Shown here: piece after piece, positions 35,116 through 46,069 of the stretch
Position numbering within the stretch: position 1 is the stretch's first letter
How the letters are laid out: each line of letters begins with the position of its first letter
Program-made: the position numbers and the translations under genes
Notes under the pieces: model-generated
The model's database searches: none
The model's input: only the letters and a program-made list of their open reading frames with translations
Told to the model about the DNA's origin: nothing
Source of the DNA: Penium margaritaceum
Lineage: Eukaryota; Streptophyta; Zygnematophyceae; Desmidiales; Peniaceae
Direction of reading: 5' to 3'
DNA length: 48,353 bases
NCBI GenBank assembly: GCA_023375785.1
Contig: SZWC01001611.1
Coordinates: 226,545 to 274,897 of the forward strand

Positions 35116-35730
35116 GTTGCGGAGTGGTGAGAACTGGTTTTGGAGTTGTTTGAACTGGCTGCGGAGTGGTGCGAACTGGTTGTGGAGTGCTGAGAACTGG
35201 TTGCGGAGTGGTGCGAACTGGTTGCGGAGTGGTGCGAACTGGTTGCAGAGTGGTGCGAACTGGTAGCGGAGTGGTGCAAACACGTTGCGGAGTGGTGTGA
35301 ACTGGTTGCGGAGAGGTGCGAACTGGTTGCGGAGTGGTGCGAGCTGGTCGTGGACTGGTTCGAACTGGTCGCGGACTGGTGCAAACTGAACGCAGAGTGG
35401 TGCGAACAGGTTGTAGAGTGGTGTGAACTTGTTGCGGAGTGGTACGAACAGGTTGCGGAGTGGTGTGAACAGGTTGCAGAGTGGTGTGAACTGGTTGCGG
35501 AGTGGTGCGAACTGGTTGCGGAGTGGTGCAAACTGGTTGTGGAGTGGTGCAAACTGGCTGCGGTGCGGTGCGAACAGGTTGCGGTGTGGTGCGAACTGGT
35601 TACGGAGTGGTGCGAACTGGTAGCAGAGTGGTGCAAACTGGTTGCGGAGTGGTGCGAACTGGTTGCGGAGTGGTGCGAACTGGTTGTGGAGTGGTGCGAA
35701 CTGGTTGCGGAGTGGTGCGAACTGGTTGCG

Positions 35731-36030
35731 NNNNNNNNNNNNNNNNNNNNNNNNNNNNNNNNNNNNNNNNNNNNNNNNNNNNNNNNNNNNNNNNNNNNNN
35801 NNNNNNNNNNNNNNNNNNNNNNNNNNNNNNNNNNNNNNNNNNNNNNNNNNNNNNNNNNNNNNNNNNNNNNNNNNNNNNNNNNNNNNNNNNNNNNNNNNNN
35901 NNNNNNNNNNNNNNNNNNNNNNNNNNNNNNNNNNNNNNNNNNNNNNNNNNNNNNNNNNNNNNNNNNNNNNNNNNNNNNNNNNNNNNNNNNNNNNNNNNNN
36001 NNNNNNNNNNNNNNNNNNNNNNNNNNNNNN
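35731..36030. other. 300-N assembly gap in satellite B
   Basis: A run of exactly 300 N has the 21-bp repeat in the same phase on both sides. The round length suggests an estimated or placeholder gap. The true number of missing units is unknown. Confidence 0.95.
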
Positions 36031-39000
36031 CTGGTTGCGGAGTGGTGCGAACTGGTTGCGGAGTGGTGCGAACTGGTTGCGGAGTGGTGTGAACTGGTTG
36101 CGGAGTTGTGCGAGCTGGTTGTGGAGTGGTGTGAACTGGCTGCGGAGTGGTGTGAACTGGTTGCGGAGTGGTCCGAACTGGTTGCGGAGTGGAGCGAACT
36201 GCTTGCGGAGTGGTGCAAACTGGTTGCGGAGTGGTGAAAACTGCTTGCGGAGTGATGCGAACTGGCTGCGCAGTGGTGCGAACTGGCTGCGGAATGGTGC
36301 AAACTGGTTGTAGAGTGGTGCGAACTGGTTGCGGAGTGGCGATAACTGGTTGCGGAGTTGTGCGAACCAGTTGCGGAGTGGTGCGAACTGTTTGCGGAGT
36401 AGTGTTAACTGGTTGCGGAGTGGTGCGAACTGGTTGCGGAGTGGTGCGAACGGGCTGGGGAGGGGTGTGAACTGGTTGTGGAGTGGTGCGAACTGGTTGC
36501 GGAGTGGTGTGAACTTGTTGCAGAGTGGTGGGAACTGGTTGCGGAGTGGTGCAAACGGGGTGCGGAGTAGTGCAAACTGGTTGCGGAGTGGTGCGAACAG
36601 GTTGTGGAGTGGTGTGAACCGGTTGCGGTATGGTCCGAACTGGTTGCACAGAGGTGCGAACTGGTTGCGGAGTTGTGCGAACTGGCTGCAGTGTGGTGTG
36701 AACTGGCTGCGGAATGGTGCGAACTGGTTGCGGAGTGTTCCAAACTGGTTGCAGAGTGGTGCGAACTGGTTGCGGAGTGGTGCGAACTGGTTGCGGAGCG
36801 ATGTGAACTGGCTGCGCAGTGGTGCAAACTGGTTGCGGAGTGGTGCGAACTGGTTGTGGAGTGGTGCGAACTGGTTGCGGAGTGGCGAGAACTGGTTGCG
36901 GAATTGTGCGAACTGGTTGCGGAGAGGTGCGAACTGGTTGAGGAGTGGTGATAACTGGTTCCGGAGTGGTGCGAACTGGTTGCGGAGTGGTGCGAACTGG
37001 TCGCGGAGTGGTGCAAACTGGTTGCGGAGTGGTGCGAACTGGTTGCGGGGGAACGGGTTGCGAGTGGTGCGTGGTGCGAACTGGTCGCAGAGTGGTGCAA
37101 ACTGGTCGCGGAGGGGTGCGAACGGGTCGCAGAGTGGTGCGAACTGGTTGGGGAGTGGTGCGAACTGGTTGTGGAGTGGTTCGAACTGGCTGCGGAGTGA
37201 TGGGAACTGGTTGCGAAGTGGTGCGAACTGGTCGCTGAGTGGTACGAACTGGTTGCGGAGTGCTGCGAACTGGTCGCGGAGTGGTGCGAACTGGTCGCGG
37301 AGTGGTGCAAACTGGGTGCGGAGTGGTGCGAATGGGTTGCAGAGTGGTGCAAACTGGTTTCGGAGGGGTGCGAAATGGTTGTGGAGTGGTAGGTTTTGGT
37401 TGCGGAGTGGTGCGAACTGGTCGCTTAGTGGTGCGAACTGGTCGCACAGTGGTGGGAACTGGTCGATGAGTGGTGCCAACTGGTCGCGGAGTGGTGCGAA
37501 CTGGTTGCGGAGTGGTGGGAACGGGTTGCGGAGTCGTGCGAACGGGCTGCGAAGGGATGTAAACTGAATGCGGATTGGTGCAAACCACTTGCGGAGTGGT
37601 GTGAACTGGTTGCGGAGTTGTGCGAACTGGTTGCGGAGTGGTGCGAACTGGTTACGGAGTGGTGCGATCTGGTCGCGGATTGGTGCGAACTTGTTGCGGA
37701 GTGGTGTGAACGGGTTGCGAGTGGTGCGAACAGGCTGCGAAAGGGGTGCCAACTGGTTGCGGAGTGGTGCGAACGGGTTGCGGAGTGGTGCAAACGGGTT
37801 GCGAACTGGTTGCGGAGTCGTGCGAACGGGCTGCGAAGGGGTGCGAACTGGTTGCGGAGTGGTGCGAACTGGTTGCGAATGGTGCGAACTGGTTGCGTTG
37901 TTGTGCGAACTGGTCGCGGAGTGGTGCGACCTGGTCGTGGAGTGGTGCGAACTGGTTGCGGAGTGGTGCAAACGGGTTGCGAACTGGTTGCGGAGTCGTG
38001 CAAACTGGTTGCGGAATGGTGCGAATTGGTTGCAGAGTTGTACGAACTGGTTGCGGAGAGGTGTGAACTGGCTGCGGAGTTGTGCAAACTGGTTGCAGAG
38101 TGGTCCGAACTGGTTGCGGAGTGGTGCGAACGTGTTGTGGAGTGGTGCCAACTGGTTTCGGAGTGGTGCGAACTTGTTGTGGAGTGGTGCGAGCTGGTCG
38201 CGGAGTGGTGCGAGCTGGTCGCGGAGTGGTGCGAACTGGTGGTGGAGTGGTGCGAACGGGTTGCGCAGTAATGTGAACTGGTTGCGGAGTGGTACGAACA
38301 GGTCGCGGAGTGGTGTAAACGTGTTGCGGAGTGGTGCGAAGCAGTTGCGGAGTGGTGTGAACTGATTGCGGAGTGGTGCAAACTGGTTGCGGAGTGGTGC
38401 GAGCTGGTTGCAGAGTGGTGCGAACTGGTTGCAGAGTGGTGCGAACTGGTTGCAAGGTGGTGCGAACTGGTAGCGGAGTGGTGCAAACTGTGTGCGGGGT
38501 GGTGCGAACTAGTTGCGGAGTGGTGCAAACTGGTTGCGGAGTTGTGCGAAATCGTTGTGGAGTTGTGCGAACTGGTCGCAGAGTGGTCAAACTTGTTGCA
38601 GAGTTGTTTGATCTGGTTGTGGGGTGGTTTGTACTGGCTGCGGAGTGGTGCGGACTAGTTGCGGAGTGGTGCGAACTGCCTGCGGAGTGGTACAAACTGG
38701 TTGCGGAGTGGTTCGAACTGGTTGTGGAGTGGTACGAACTGGTTGTGGAGTGGTGCAAATTGGTTGTGGAGTGGTGCGTACTGGTTGCGGAGTGGTGCGA
38801 ACTGGTTGCGGAGTTGTGCGAACTGGTTGCGGAGTGGTGCAAACTGGTTGCGGAGTGGTGCGAAATGGTAGCAAAATGGTAGGAGTTGGTTGCGGGGTGG
38901 TGCGAACTGGTCGCTGAGTGGTGCAAACTGGTCGTGGAGTGGTGCGAACTGGCCGCGGAGTGGTGCGAACTCGTTGTGGAGTGGTACAAACTGGTTGCGG

Positions 39001-39660
39001 AGTGGTGCGAACTGGTTGCGGAGTTGTGCGAACTGGTTGCGGAGTTGTGCGAACTGGTTGCAGAGTGGTCAAACTGGTTGCAAAGTGGTGCGATCTGGTT
39101 GCGGGTTGGTTCGTACTGGTTGCGGAGTGGTGCGAACTGATTGCGGAGTGGTGAGATCTTGCTGCGGAGTGGTGCGAACTGGTTGCGGAGTGATGCGAAC
39201 TGGCTGCGGAATGGTGCGAACTGGTTGCAGAGTGGTAGAAATTGGTTGCGGAGTGGTGCGAACTGGTCGCTGAGTGGTGCGAGCTGGTCGCAGAATGGTG
39301 GGAACTGGTTGCGGAGTGGTGCGAACTGGTCGTGGAGTGGTGCGAACTGGTTGCCGAGTGGTGCAAACGGGTTGCGGAGTGGTGCGAACAGGCTGCGAAG
39401 GGGTGCGAACTGGTTGCGGAGTGATGCGACCATCTGCGCAGTGGTGCGAACTTGTTGCGGAGTGGTGGGAACTGGTTGTGAAATGGTGCGAACTGGTTGC
39501 GGAGTAGCAAGAACTGGTTGCGGAGTTGTGCGAACTGGTTGCGGAGTGGTGCAAACTTGTTGCGGAGTGGTGATAACTGGTTGCGGAGTAGTGTGAACTG
39601 GTCGCGGAGTGGCGCGAACTGGCTGTCGAGTGGTGCAAACGGGTTGCCGAGTGGTGCAAA

Positions 39661-39996
39661 CTGGGTGCGGGGTGGTGCGAACTAGTTGCGGAGTGGTGTA
39701 AACTGGTTGCGGAGTGGCGGGAACTGGTAGCGGAGTGGTGCAAACTGGGTGCGGGGTGGTGCGAACTAGTTGCGGAGTGGTGTAAACTGGTTGCGGAGTG
39801 GCGGGAACTGGTAGCGGAGTGGTGCAAACTGGGTGCGGGGTGGTGCGAACTAGTTGCGGAGTGGTGTAAACTGGTTGCGGAGTGGCGGGAACTGGTAGCG
39901 GAGTGGTGCAAACTGGGTGCGGGGTGGTGCGAACTAGTTGCGGAGTGGTGTAAACTGGTTGCGGAGTGGCGGGAACTGGTAGCGGAGTGGTGCGAA
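39661..39996. repeat. Four tandem 84-bp higher-order units in satellite B
   Basis: CTGGGTGCGGGGTGGTG starts at 39661, 39745, 39829 and 39913. Each 84-bp block is made of four different 21-bp variants and the blocks look identical. The lack of differences, against diverged surrounding units, indicates recent unequal exchange or replication slippage. Confidence 0.9.
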
Positions 39997-40235
39997 CTGG
40001 TTGCGGAGTGGTGGGAACTGGTTGTGGAGTGGTGCGAACTGGTTGCGGAGTAGCGAGAACTGGTTCCGAAGTTGTGGGAACTGGTTGCGGAGTGGTGCAA
40101 ACTTGTTGCGGAGTGGTGATAACTGGTTGCAGAGTTGTGTGAACTGATTGCGGAGTGGTGTGAACTGGTTGCAGAGTGGTTCAAACTGGTTGCGGAGTGG
40201 TGCAAACAGGTTGCGGAGTGGTGCGAACTGGTTGC

Positions 40236-40445
40236 GGAGTAGCGAGAACTGGTTGCAAAGTGGTGCGAACTGGTAGTGGAGTGGTGCAAACTGGTTGCGG
40301 AGTGGTACGAACTGGTTGCGGAGTGGTGCAAACTGGTTGCGGAGTAGCGAGAACTGGTTGCAAAGTGGTGCGAACTGGTAGTGGAGTGGTGCAAACTGGT
40401 TGCGGAGTGGTACGAACTGGTTGCGGAGTGGTGCAAACTGGTTGC
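40236..40445. repeat. Two tandem 105-bp higher-order units in satellite B
   Basis: The variant GGAGTAGCGAGAACTGG begins at 40236 and again at 40341. It is followed by the same series of five variant 21-bp units in both copies. Confidence 0.85.
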
Positions 40446-40747
40446 GGAGTTGTGCAAACTGGTTGCGGAGTTGTGCGAATTGGTTGCAGAGTGGTCAAAC
40501 TGGTTGCAGAGTGGTACGATCTGGTTGCGGGGTGGTTCGTACTGGTTGCGGAGTGGTGCGACCTGGTCGCGGAGTGGTGCGATCTGGCTGCGGAGTGGTG
40601 CGAACTGGTTGAAGAGTGGTGCGAACTGGTTGCGGAGTGGTGCGAACTGGTTGCAGAGTGGTTGAAATTGGCTGCGGAGTGGTGCGAAATGGTCGCTGAG
40701 TGGTACGAACTCGTCGCAGAATGGTGCAAACTGGTCGCTGAGTGGTG

Positions 40748-40752
40748 CGAAC
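40748..40752. repeat. Probable target-site duplication of element 2 (left copy)
   Basis: cgaac before the left LTR matches four of five bases of ccaac (46862-46866) after the right LTR. The 21-bp repeat continues in phase across the insertion (TGCGAAC | TGGTCGCGG). This shows that the element landed inside an existing array. Confidence 0.65.
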
Positions 40753-41477
40753 TGTTGGCTCTAGTGGGTATGGAGGCACCCTTAAGGATGCCTAGCTCTT
40801 GCTGATGCATGCTACCAAGGTTTGGGGCAGCCAAGGGACACCACTGGTGAAGAGTGTGGAGCACAAGGATGACGGATGTGAGTGGGCAGAACACGTCGCT
40901 TTCAGTCGAACTGAATCGAAACACGATTTTATTACTTAGCATATTCAGATTGCATTAGATCCTTATAGCTTGTGATCTAAGCTTTCCAATGCATCCAAGC
41001 ACGCCCAAAACGGAGCAGTAGAGCCCATGCTACGGCCGTCGAAGTAGCCCTTGGTGGAGCCACCCACCTGGTCTTGCACTTTAGGCAACGGGAGGCGCTT
41101 CAACGATGACCCGTCGAAGCGCCTTTCCTCGCCCAGAAGTCAAGGAGAAGTTCATCCTGGTCAAGGAGGTCCTTATGGTGACCTCATTCATGCCCCGGGT
41201 GCATTTGGAGGCCATTAGGAATGAACTCGGATCCCTGGCGGTAGAATATCCCACCACCCATGGCGGGTACCAGATTTCATCCACCCAACACCCGTTTTTT
41301 GGGCTAGGTTAACTCTCTGAATACTCACTCAAATTGAGCGATTCAAAGCTCGATCCTGCATGGAAAAACCCAAGGAATCGAAATCTAAAGTTAGATCAGG
41401 TGTTTGACCACTCCTCAGTTGTCTAACCTGGAAGTACACTCAACGGCACTCATGGCAAGGGGCACACCATGTCAACA
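40753..41477 (-). repeat. 3' LTR of element 2
   Basis: A 725-bp LTR with TG...CA ends lies downstream of the RNase H stop in element orientation. It pairs with 46137-46861 at equal length, with differences that are all substitutions. Many of these are clustered in 40905-40975 and 41390-41435. Confidence 0.93.
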
Positions 41478-41490
41478 ATCTCCCTCTTGC
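41478..41490 (-). other. Polypurine tract of element 2
   Basis: On the minus strand, GCAAGAGGGAGAT directly precedes the 3' LTR start TGTTGACATGG. Position and purine content fit the plus-strand primer site of LTR retrotransposons. Confidence 0.75.
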
Positions 41491-41530
41491 ACCGCAGCCT
41501 TGATGCCCTGTCTTTGGAACCTGTAGCATT

Positions 41531-43765
41531 CTAAACTTCACAGTGCAGAGCAAGCTCCATGCAGCTTGCGTTGTGCATGTCCTTGGGCTGTGCCTTGGTC
41601 ATGGCATCGGCGAGCATGCGCTTAGTGCCACAATGCACAATAGCCGCATCTCCCTTCGCCACCAAGTCCCGCACGCAGTGATGACGGATCTCGATGTGCT
41701 TGGTCCTCCTGTGCAGCACTGGGTTCAGGGTCAGGCTGATGGCACTCATGTTGTCAACGTTGAGTACCGTCGGCTTCCTTTGCGGTACGCCGATCTCCTT
41801 TAGCAGCCGCCTTAGCCACACCGCCTCCTTTGCGGCTTCCGCGAGCGCGATGTACTCCGCTTCGGTGCTGGACAGCGCCACGCAGTCCTGCTTCCTTCTT
41901 ACCCATGAAATGGCCGCACCACCAAGCACAAACATGTACCCCGACGTTGATTTTCTGTCATCCACATCACCAGCCCAGTCGGCATCCAAGTAGCCGACCA
42001 ACTCAAGGGAGTCGTCACGTGCTCCCCCTCCAAACACGAGCCGTGACTGTTTTGTCGCCTTGAAATAGCGGAGGATCCGCTTTGCCGCTTGCCAATGCAA
42101 CGGCCCGGGGTCAGCAACGTAGCGGCTCACTTGCCCCTCCACGAAAGCCAGGTCGGGCCGCGTCGACACCATGGCGTACATAATGCTCCCCACTGCCGAC
42201 TGGTATGGCACACTTGCCATCTCCTCCTTCTCCTCGTCCGTGCTCGGGCCCATGCTCGAGCTCAGCTCACACGTGGTGGTCATGGGTGTGCCGATGGGGT
42301 TGCACTCCTCCATGTTGTAGCGGCGGAGCACCTCTTGTATGTACTTTGCCTGCCCCATCTCGAGCGGGCGTGCCTTGCGGTCCCTCTTGATGGCGACGCT
42401 GAGGTAGTACTCGAGCTCGCCCATATCAGTCATTTTGAACCGACCGCCCAGCTGTCGCTTCAGGTTCACCAACTCCTCCATGTCCGACGACACGAGGATG
42501 AGATCATCCACGTAGAGTGCCACGATCTGGTGCAACCCTGGCTGCTTCCGCACGTACACGCTGTGATCCGCGTCGCAGCGCTTGAAGCCAAGCTCGGCCA
42601 TGAAGCCGTCCATTTTCAGGTACCACATGAGTGTCGCTTGCTTCAGCCCGTAGAGCGCCTTGCGAAGCCGGCACACCTTCCCCGGCGGCGTGTCCAACCC
42701 CTCCGGCACCTCCATGTAGACCTCCTTGTCCAGGTTGCTGCTGAGGAACGCAGCTTTCACGTCCATTTGGTGGACTTTGTAGTCGCGCACCGCCGCCACC
42801 GAGAGGATGGAGCGAATAGAGGCGAACTTTGCCACCGGCGCGAAGGTTTCATTGCAGTGTTCACCCTTCGCTGGGCGTACCCCTTTGCAACCAGCCGTGC
42901 CTTGTACCGCTCCACCTTCCCCTCCTTGGTGAGCATCTTCTTGAAAATCCACTTGGAGCCGATGATTTTTACGCCCCCCCCCCCTGTCAATCAGCTGCCA
43001 AGTGCCATTCTCTTCACGAGAGGCGAGCTCAGATTTTATAGTTCCCTCCCACTCAGTCCCATCCTTCCGTTGCAACGCCTCCTTGACGGTCTCGGGCTCC
43101 TCTTGCGNGCCTTGTACCGCTCCACCTTCCCCTCCTTGGTGAGCATCTTCTTGAAAATCCACTTGGAGCCGATGATTTTTACGCCCCCCCCCCCTGTCAA
43201 TCAGCTGCCAAGTGCCATTCTCTTCACGAGAGGCGAGCTCAGATTTTATAGTTCCCTCCCACTCAGTCCCATCCTTCCGTTGCAACGCCTCCTTGACGGT
43301 CTCGGGCTCCTCTTGCGGAAAGAACGCTTGAGCAAGCCCAGTCCAGATGCCCTCTGCGGCATTGTACATCTTTGCCGTCCTCCTTGCGCGTCCGCTTCTC
43401 CGAGGCTGCTGCTGCGGCTGGCGTTGCTGCTGCTGCTGCTGCCCCCTCGCGGTGCCACTTACACCACTTGCCTGCTCCCCCTCTCTCGAGGACCGTGGAG
43501 ATGCGGGCTCACTCCCCACCTCCTTGTTCGGCTCCACTGCTGCCGGCGCTTCGGACTCATTGTCCAACTCGGCTGAATGGAAATCAGCCGCTCCAACATT
43601 GCCCGGATGGTTCTCGCCGGTTGGAGCCAATGGGACGTCACCCTCTTTTGCGTCCTCCGACGTCTCCCCCTCAAGGAGTGGCAGCCACTCCCCATGCTTG
43701 GAGAGACCCACGTCCTTGTCCGTCCAATGGCTGGCCTCATCGAACGTGACGTCGTGACTCTTCAC
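41531..43765 (-). pseudogene. pol: Ty1/copia reverse transcriptase and RNase H region (element 2)
   Basis: This part of Pol contains a Gln/Arg/Ser-rich linker, then the RT domain (EWEGTIKSEL, NETFAPVAKFASIRSIL, QMDVKAAFLSS, ALYGLKQ). The catalytic ALYVDDLILVSS box is intact. RNase H follows, with YLDADWAGDVDDRKSTSGY, ALSSTEAEYIAL and DNMSAI, and the end is TAG at 41531-41533. The product would copy element RNA to cDNA and remove the RNA strand. An 11-C run at 42974-42984 throws the frame. The correct reading (GVKIIGSKWIFKKML, ERYKARLVAKGYAQR) is in another frame until about 42870, where a second 1-nt indel restores it. A single N at 43108 duplicates 209 bp of this region (42899-43107 and 43109-43317). 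The homopolymer shift could be a sequencing error. Confidence 0.9.
42899..43317. repeat. 210-bp-period direct duplication around the N at 43108
   Basis: Positions 42899-43107 and 43109-43317 are 209-bp copies with no difference seen, separated by one N. Each carries the same 11-C run. Copia RT has no such internal duplication, so this is an unmerged contig overlap. Confidence 0.9.
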
Positions 43766-44659
43766 GATCTGCTGCCTCCGCGGATCGAAGAGCCGGTATG
43801 CCTTGCTCCCGCTCTCGTACCCGACGAAAATGCACCGGCGAGTTCACGGGTCCAGCTTGCCCGACCCCTCCCGTGCCTGCACAACAGCATGTGCAACACA
43901 ACCAAACGTACGGAGGTGTGCCACAGTTTGCTTCCTCCGGCTCCACACTTCTTGTGACGTCTTCCACACCTTGGACTCCGCGTCTTTTAGCGGCTTCGTT
44001 GGCGTCAGGCTCATGATGTACGCCGCTGTCCGTGCCGCCTCGCCCCAGTACTACTACGCGAGGCCGGCGTTGTTCAACATGGACTGGATCACGTTGAGGA
44101 TGGTGCGGTTTACCCTCTCGGTGACGCCATTCTGCTGCGAAGAGTGTGGCGTAGTTTTCTGCCACGCGATCCCCTTGCCCTTCACCCATGCTGAGCAGCC
44201 CTCGTACTCGCCGCCGTTGTCGCTCCGGAACGCCTTCACCTTCAACTCCGTTTGGCGCTCTATTGCCGCCACAAACTCCTGCATACAAGTCAGGACATCA
44301 CTCTTCCTCTTGATGATGTAGAGGTAGAGCTTGCGGCTGTGGTCGTCGATGAAGGTGACGAAGTAGCGAGCGCCCCCGATGGAGCTCTCGAATGGTCCAC
44401 ACACGTTAGTGTGGACCACCTCCAACTTCGCCGATGCTCGCGTCCCTTTGCCATTAAACGGNGCCGCCACAAACTCCTGCATACAAGTCAGGACATCACT
44501 CTTCCTCTTGATGATGTAGAGGTAGAGCTTGCGGCTGTGGTCGTCGATGAAGGTGACGAAGTAGCGAGCGCCCCCGATGGAGCTCTCGAATGGTCCACAC
44601 ACGTTAGTGTGGACCACCTCCAACTTCGCCGATGCTCACGTCCCTTTGCCATTAAACGG
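43766..44659 (-). pseudogene. pol: Ty1/copia integrase core and C-terminal part (element 2)
   Basis: The integrase core reads VVHTNVCGPF, FIDDHSRKLYLYI, FRSDNGGEYEG, SSQQNGVTERVNRTI. The C-terminal part follows, AHLRTFGCVAHAVV and CIFVGYESGSKAYRLFDP. The first catalytic Asp (normally HTDVCGP) is Asn, encoded at 44405-44407 and in the duplicate at 44603-44605. The second Asp and the Glu are present. Two adjacent TAG codons (44051-44056) and a TGA (43844-43846) interrupt the frame. The N at 44462 lies between two 197-bp copies (44265-44461, 44463-44659) that differ at one visible base. That base makes CGA (Arg) in one copy and TGA (44636-44638) in the other. Integrase function is lost on several counts. 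Confidence 0.88.
44265..44659. repeat. 198-bp-period direct duplication around the N at 44462
   Basis: Two 197-bp copies of the integrase-coding sequence flank one N. The single difference seen (gctcgcg versus gctcacg in plus-strand sense) suggests that the two contig ends come from different alleles or from different copies of the element. Confidence 0.88.
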
Positions 44660-46069
44660 CTGCCGTGTCGCCTTGCCGACCACGCACGGCTCGCACACGG
44701 CATCATTGGCTGCGTCGAGGCTATTGACCTCAAGACCCCGCACCACTTCCTTCTTTTCCATGTCCCTCACCGTTGAGGGAGCAATGTGGTACAACCGGCG
44801 ATGCCATAGGTCCAGGTCCCCTTCATCCTTCGTCGCGAGGTGAGCGGTGTTGGTCTTCACTGTATCGGCGAGAACCTTGGTACGGAGAAGGTACATGTCC
44901 TCCTCCCTCTTGCCACGTGCAATCACCTCGCCGTCCCCCTCCTTCCGGATGATGGCCTCCTTCTTATTGAAGAGCACCTCGAGCCCCTTGTCGGTAAGGC
45001 GGCTCAGTGACAGCAGGTTTGCCCCAAAGTTGGGCATGTGGAGCACGTCGTAGATGATGGACGGAATGACTTTACCGTTCACCACCGACTCAATGCGAAC
45101 ATTGCCTTCGCCCGCGGCCAACTCTGTTTTGCCGTTAGCCACTGTCATGCGCCGCTTGGTGGCGCCGTAGGTGACGAATGCCGCCCAGTTGCATCGTGTG
45201 TGGCGGCCTGATCCAGAGTCAATGACAGTGACTTCCGGATCTGTTAAGTCGGTAGACTCCCTGGCCATCATGGCTTGGATGTCCTTCTTCCTGCCCTTCA
45301 TGGACTGGTCCGACTTCTTGTTGGGGCAATTACGTGCGTAGTGGCCCTGTTTGCCACAACTGTAGCAACCCCCCTTGTTGTCACCTCTCTTGGTGCCCTG
45401 GTTAGCACCCTTCTCCTTCTTGCCTCCCCCTCCATCTTGAGGGCGGAAAACATAGGCAGAAGTTGATGTCGTCCCACTCTCTCTCCCACCACGCCGCATC
45501 CATTCGTTGCGAACATACTCAGCCACCTTCGGGTACTTCAGCTCATCGGCGGACCAGCCACCTACGATGGTGATCATGGGACTCCAACTGTCCGGCAAGG
45601 CCAGGACGAGGATTATGGCTTGCAGCTGAGGGTCGACCTTCCATCCGGTGGCTACGCACTTGATAGTGAGGGGCTCGATCTGCTGCAGGATCTCCATGAT
45701 GTCGTCGCCTTCATTGGCTCGGAGGGTGACAAGCCTCTTGAAGACAAAGAGCTGGCTAGCAAGGTTAGTGGACTGATAGATGGTGCAGAGTTTCTTCCAG
45801 GCCTCCGCGACCTCCGTGCATCCTTGAATGAGGGTGCGCTGCATCGCAGCAAGCGCATACACCAACAAAGCAAGCGCCTTCTTGTTGCACTTCTTGTACG
45901 CTTCCACTTCCTCCGGCGTCGCGGTACCCGGAGGGGCAGTTTCTTCACCCTTGACCAGCTCAAGCAAGCCCTTGTCATCGAGGAAGACCTCAAACTCCCA
46001 CCTCCAAAGGTAGAAGCCAAGTCCGTCAAACTTGGAGACGCCGATGCTCTCTTGCTCGGTCGGTGCCAT
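44636..46069 (-). CDS. gag: Ty1/copia Gag-protease polyprotein, N-terminal part (element 2)
   Basis: The ATG at 46069 begins MAPTEQESIGVSKFDG, with the copia Gag start (KFDGLGFYLWRWEFEVFL). The UBN2-type Gag core follows (AWKKLCTIYQS, FVFKRLVTLRANEGDDI, ILVLALPDSW). A CCHC zinc knuckle CYSCGKQGHYARNC is near residue 235. The aspartic protease follows with TVIDSGSGRHT (usually DSGAS) and LLSLSRLTDKGLEVLF. The GAG-pre-integrase HHCC finger is last (LWHRRLYHIA...CEPCVVGKATRQPF). It is 477 residues, ending at a TGA (44636-44638). In the overlapping duplicate contig that codon is CGA, and the frame continues into integrase. Gag and Pol are thus one frame here, unlike element 1. The product would form the particle and process the polyprotein. 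Confidence 0.88.
   Translation of the reverse strand: MAPTEQESIGVSKFDGLGFYLWRWEFEVFLDDKGLLELVKGEETAPPGTATPEEVEAYKKCNKKALALLVYALAAMQRTLIQGCTEVAEAWKKLCTIYQSTNLASQLFVFKRLVTLRANEGDDIMEILQQIEPLTIKCVATGWKVDPQLQAIILVLALPDSWSPMITIVGGWSADELKYPKVAEYVRNEWMRRGGRESGTTSTSAYVFRPQDGGGGKKEKGANQGTKRGDNKGGCYSCGKQGHYARNCPNKKSDQSMKGRKKDIQAMMARESTDLTDPEVTVIDSGSGRHTRCNWAAFVTYGATKRRMTVANGKTELAAGEGNVRIESVVNGKVIPSIIYDVLHMPNFGANLLSLSRLTDKGLEVLFNKKEAIIRKEGDGEVIARGKREEDMYLLRTKVLADTVKTNTAHLATKDEGDLDLWHRRLYHIAPSTVRDMEKKEVVRGLEVNSLDAANDAVCEPCVVGKATRQPFNGKGT

Larger units (their letters stand above)
34509..40752. repeat. Satellite B, block 1: 21-bp tandem repeat
   Basis: About 6.2 kb has a 21-bp unit, CTGGTTGCGG...GTGGTGCGAA, including a 300-N gap. 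Units differ by a few substitutions (TTG/TCG/CTG, GCG/GTG, CGAA/CAAA). Because 21 is a multiple of three and the unit lacks stops, most frames on both strands stay open. They read heptapeptides such as RNQFAPL on the minus strand and LVAEWCE, WLRSGAN or RTGCGVV on the plus strand. Short units (for example at GTGGTCAAAC: 38583, 39065, 40491, 47780) shift frame. Codon content follows the repeat unit, so no protein is claimed. Element 2 interrupts the array at 40752. Confidence 0.96.

Noticed and set aside
33967..38151. A 1,394-codon minus-strand frame of RNQFAPL heptapeptides
   Set aside because: It starts in satellite A sequence, crosses the satellite junction and a 300-N gap, and is one of several open frames created by the 21-bp unit. 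No evidence of selection on one frame.
35350..40800. Plus-strand frames reading LVAEWCE, WLRSGAN and RTGCGVV
   Set aside because: Other frames of the same 21-bp satellite, all open for the same arithmetic reason.
41106..41312. Short frames within the LTRs of element 2 (also 46465-46668)
   Set aside because: Present in both LTRs but with unconserved ends, no known domain, and positioned in regulatory LTR sequence.
42899..43317. Internal duplication of the RT domain as a biological novelty
   Set aside because: The copies are identical and separated by one N, the same pattern as three other sites; a contig overlap explains it.
42089..43576. Plus-strand frame of nearly 500 codons
   Set aside because: Antisense shadow of the element 2 RT region; it also runs through the N-junction duplication.
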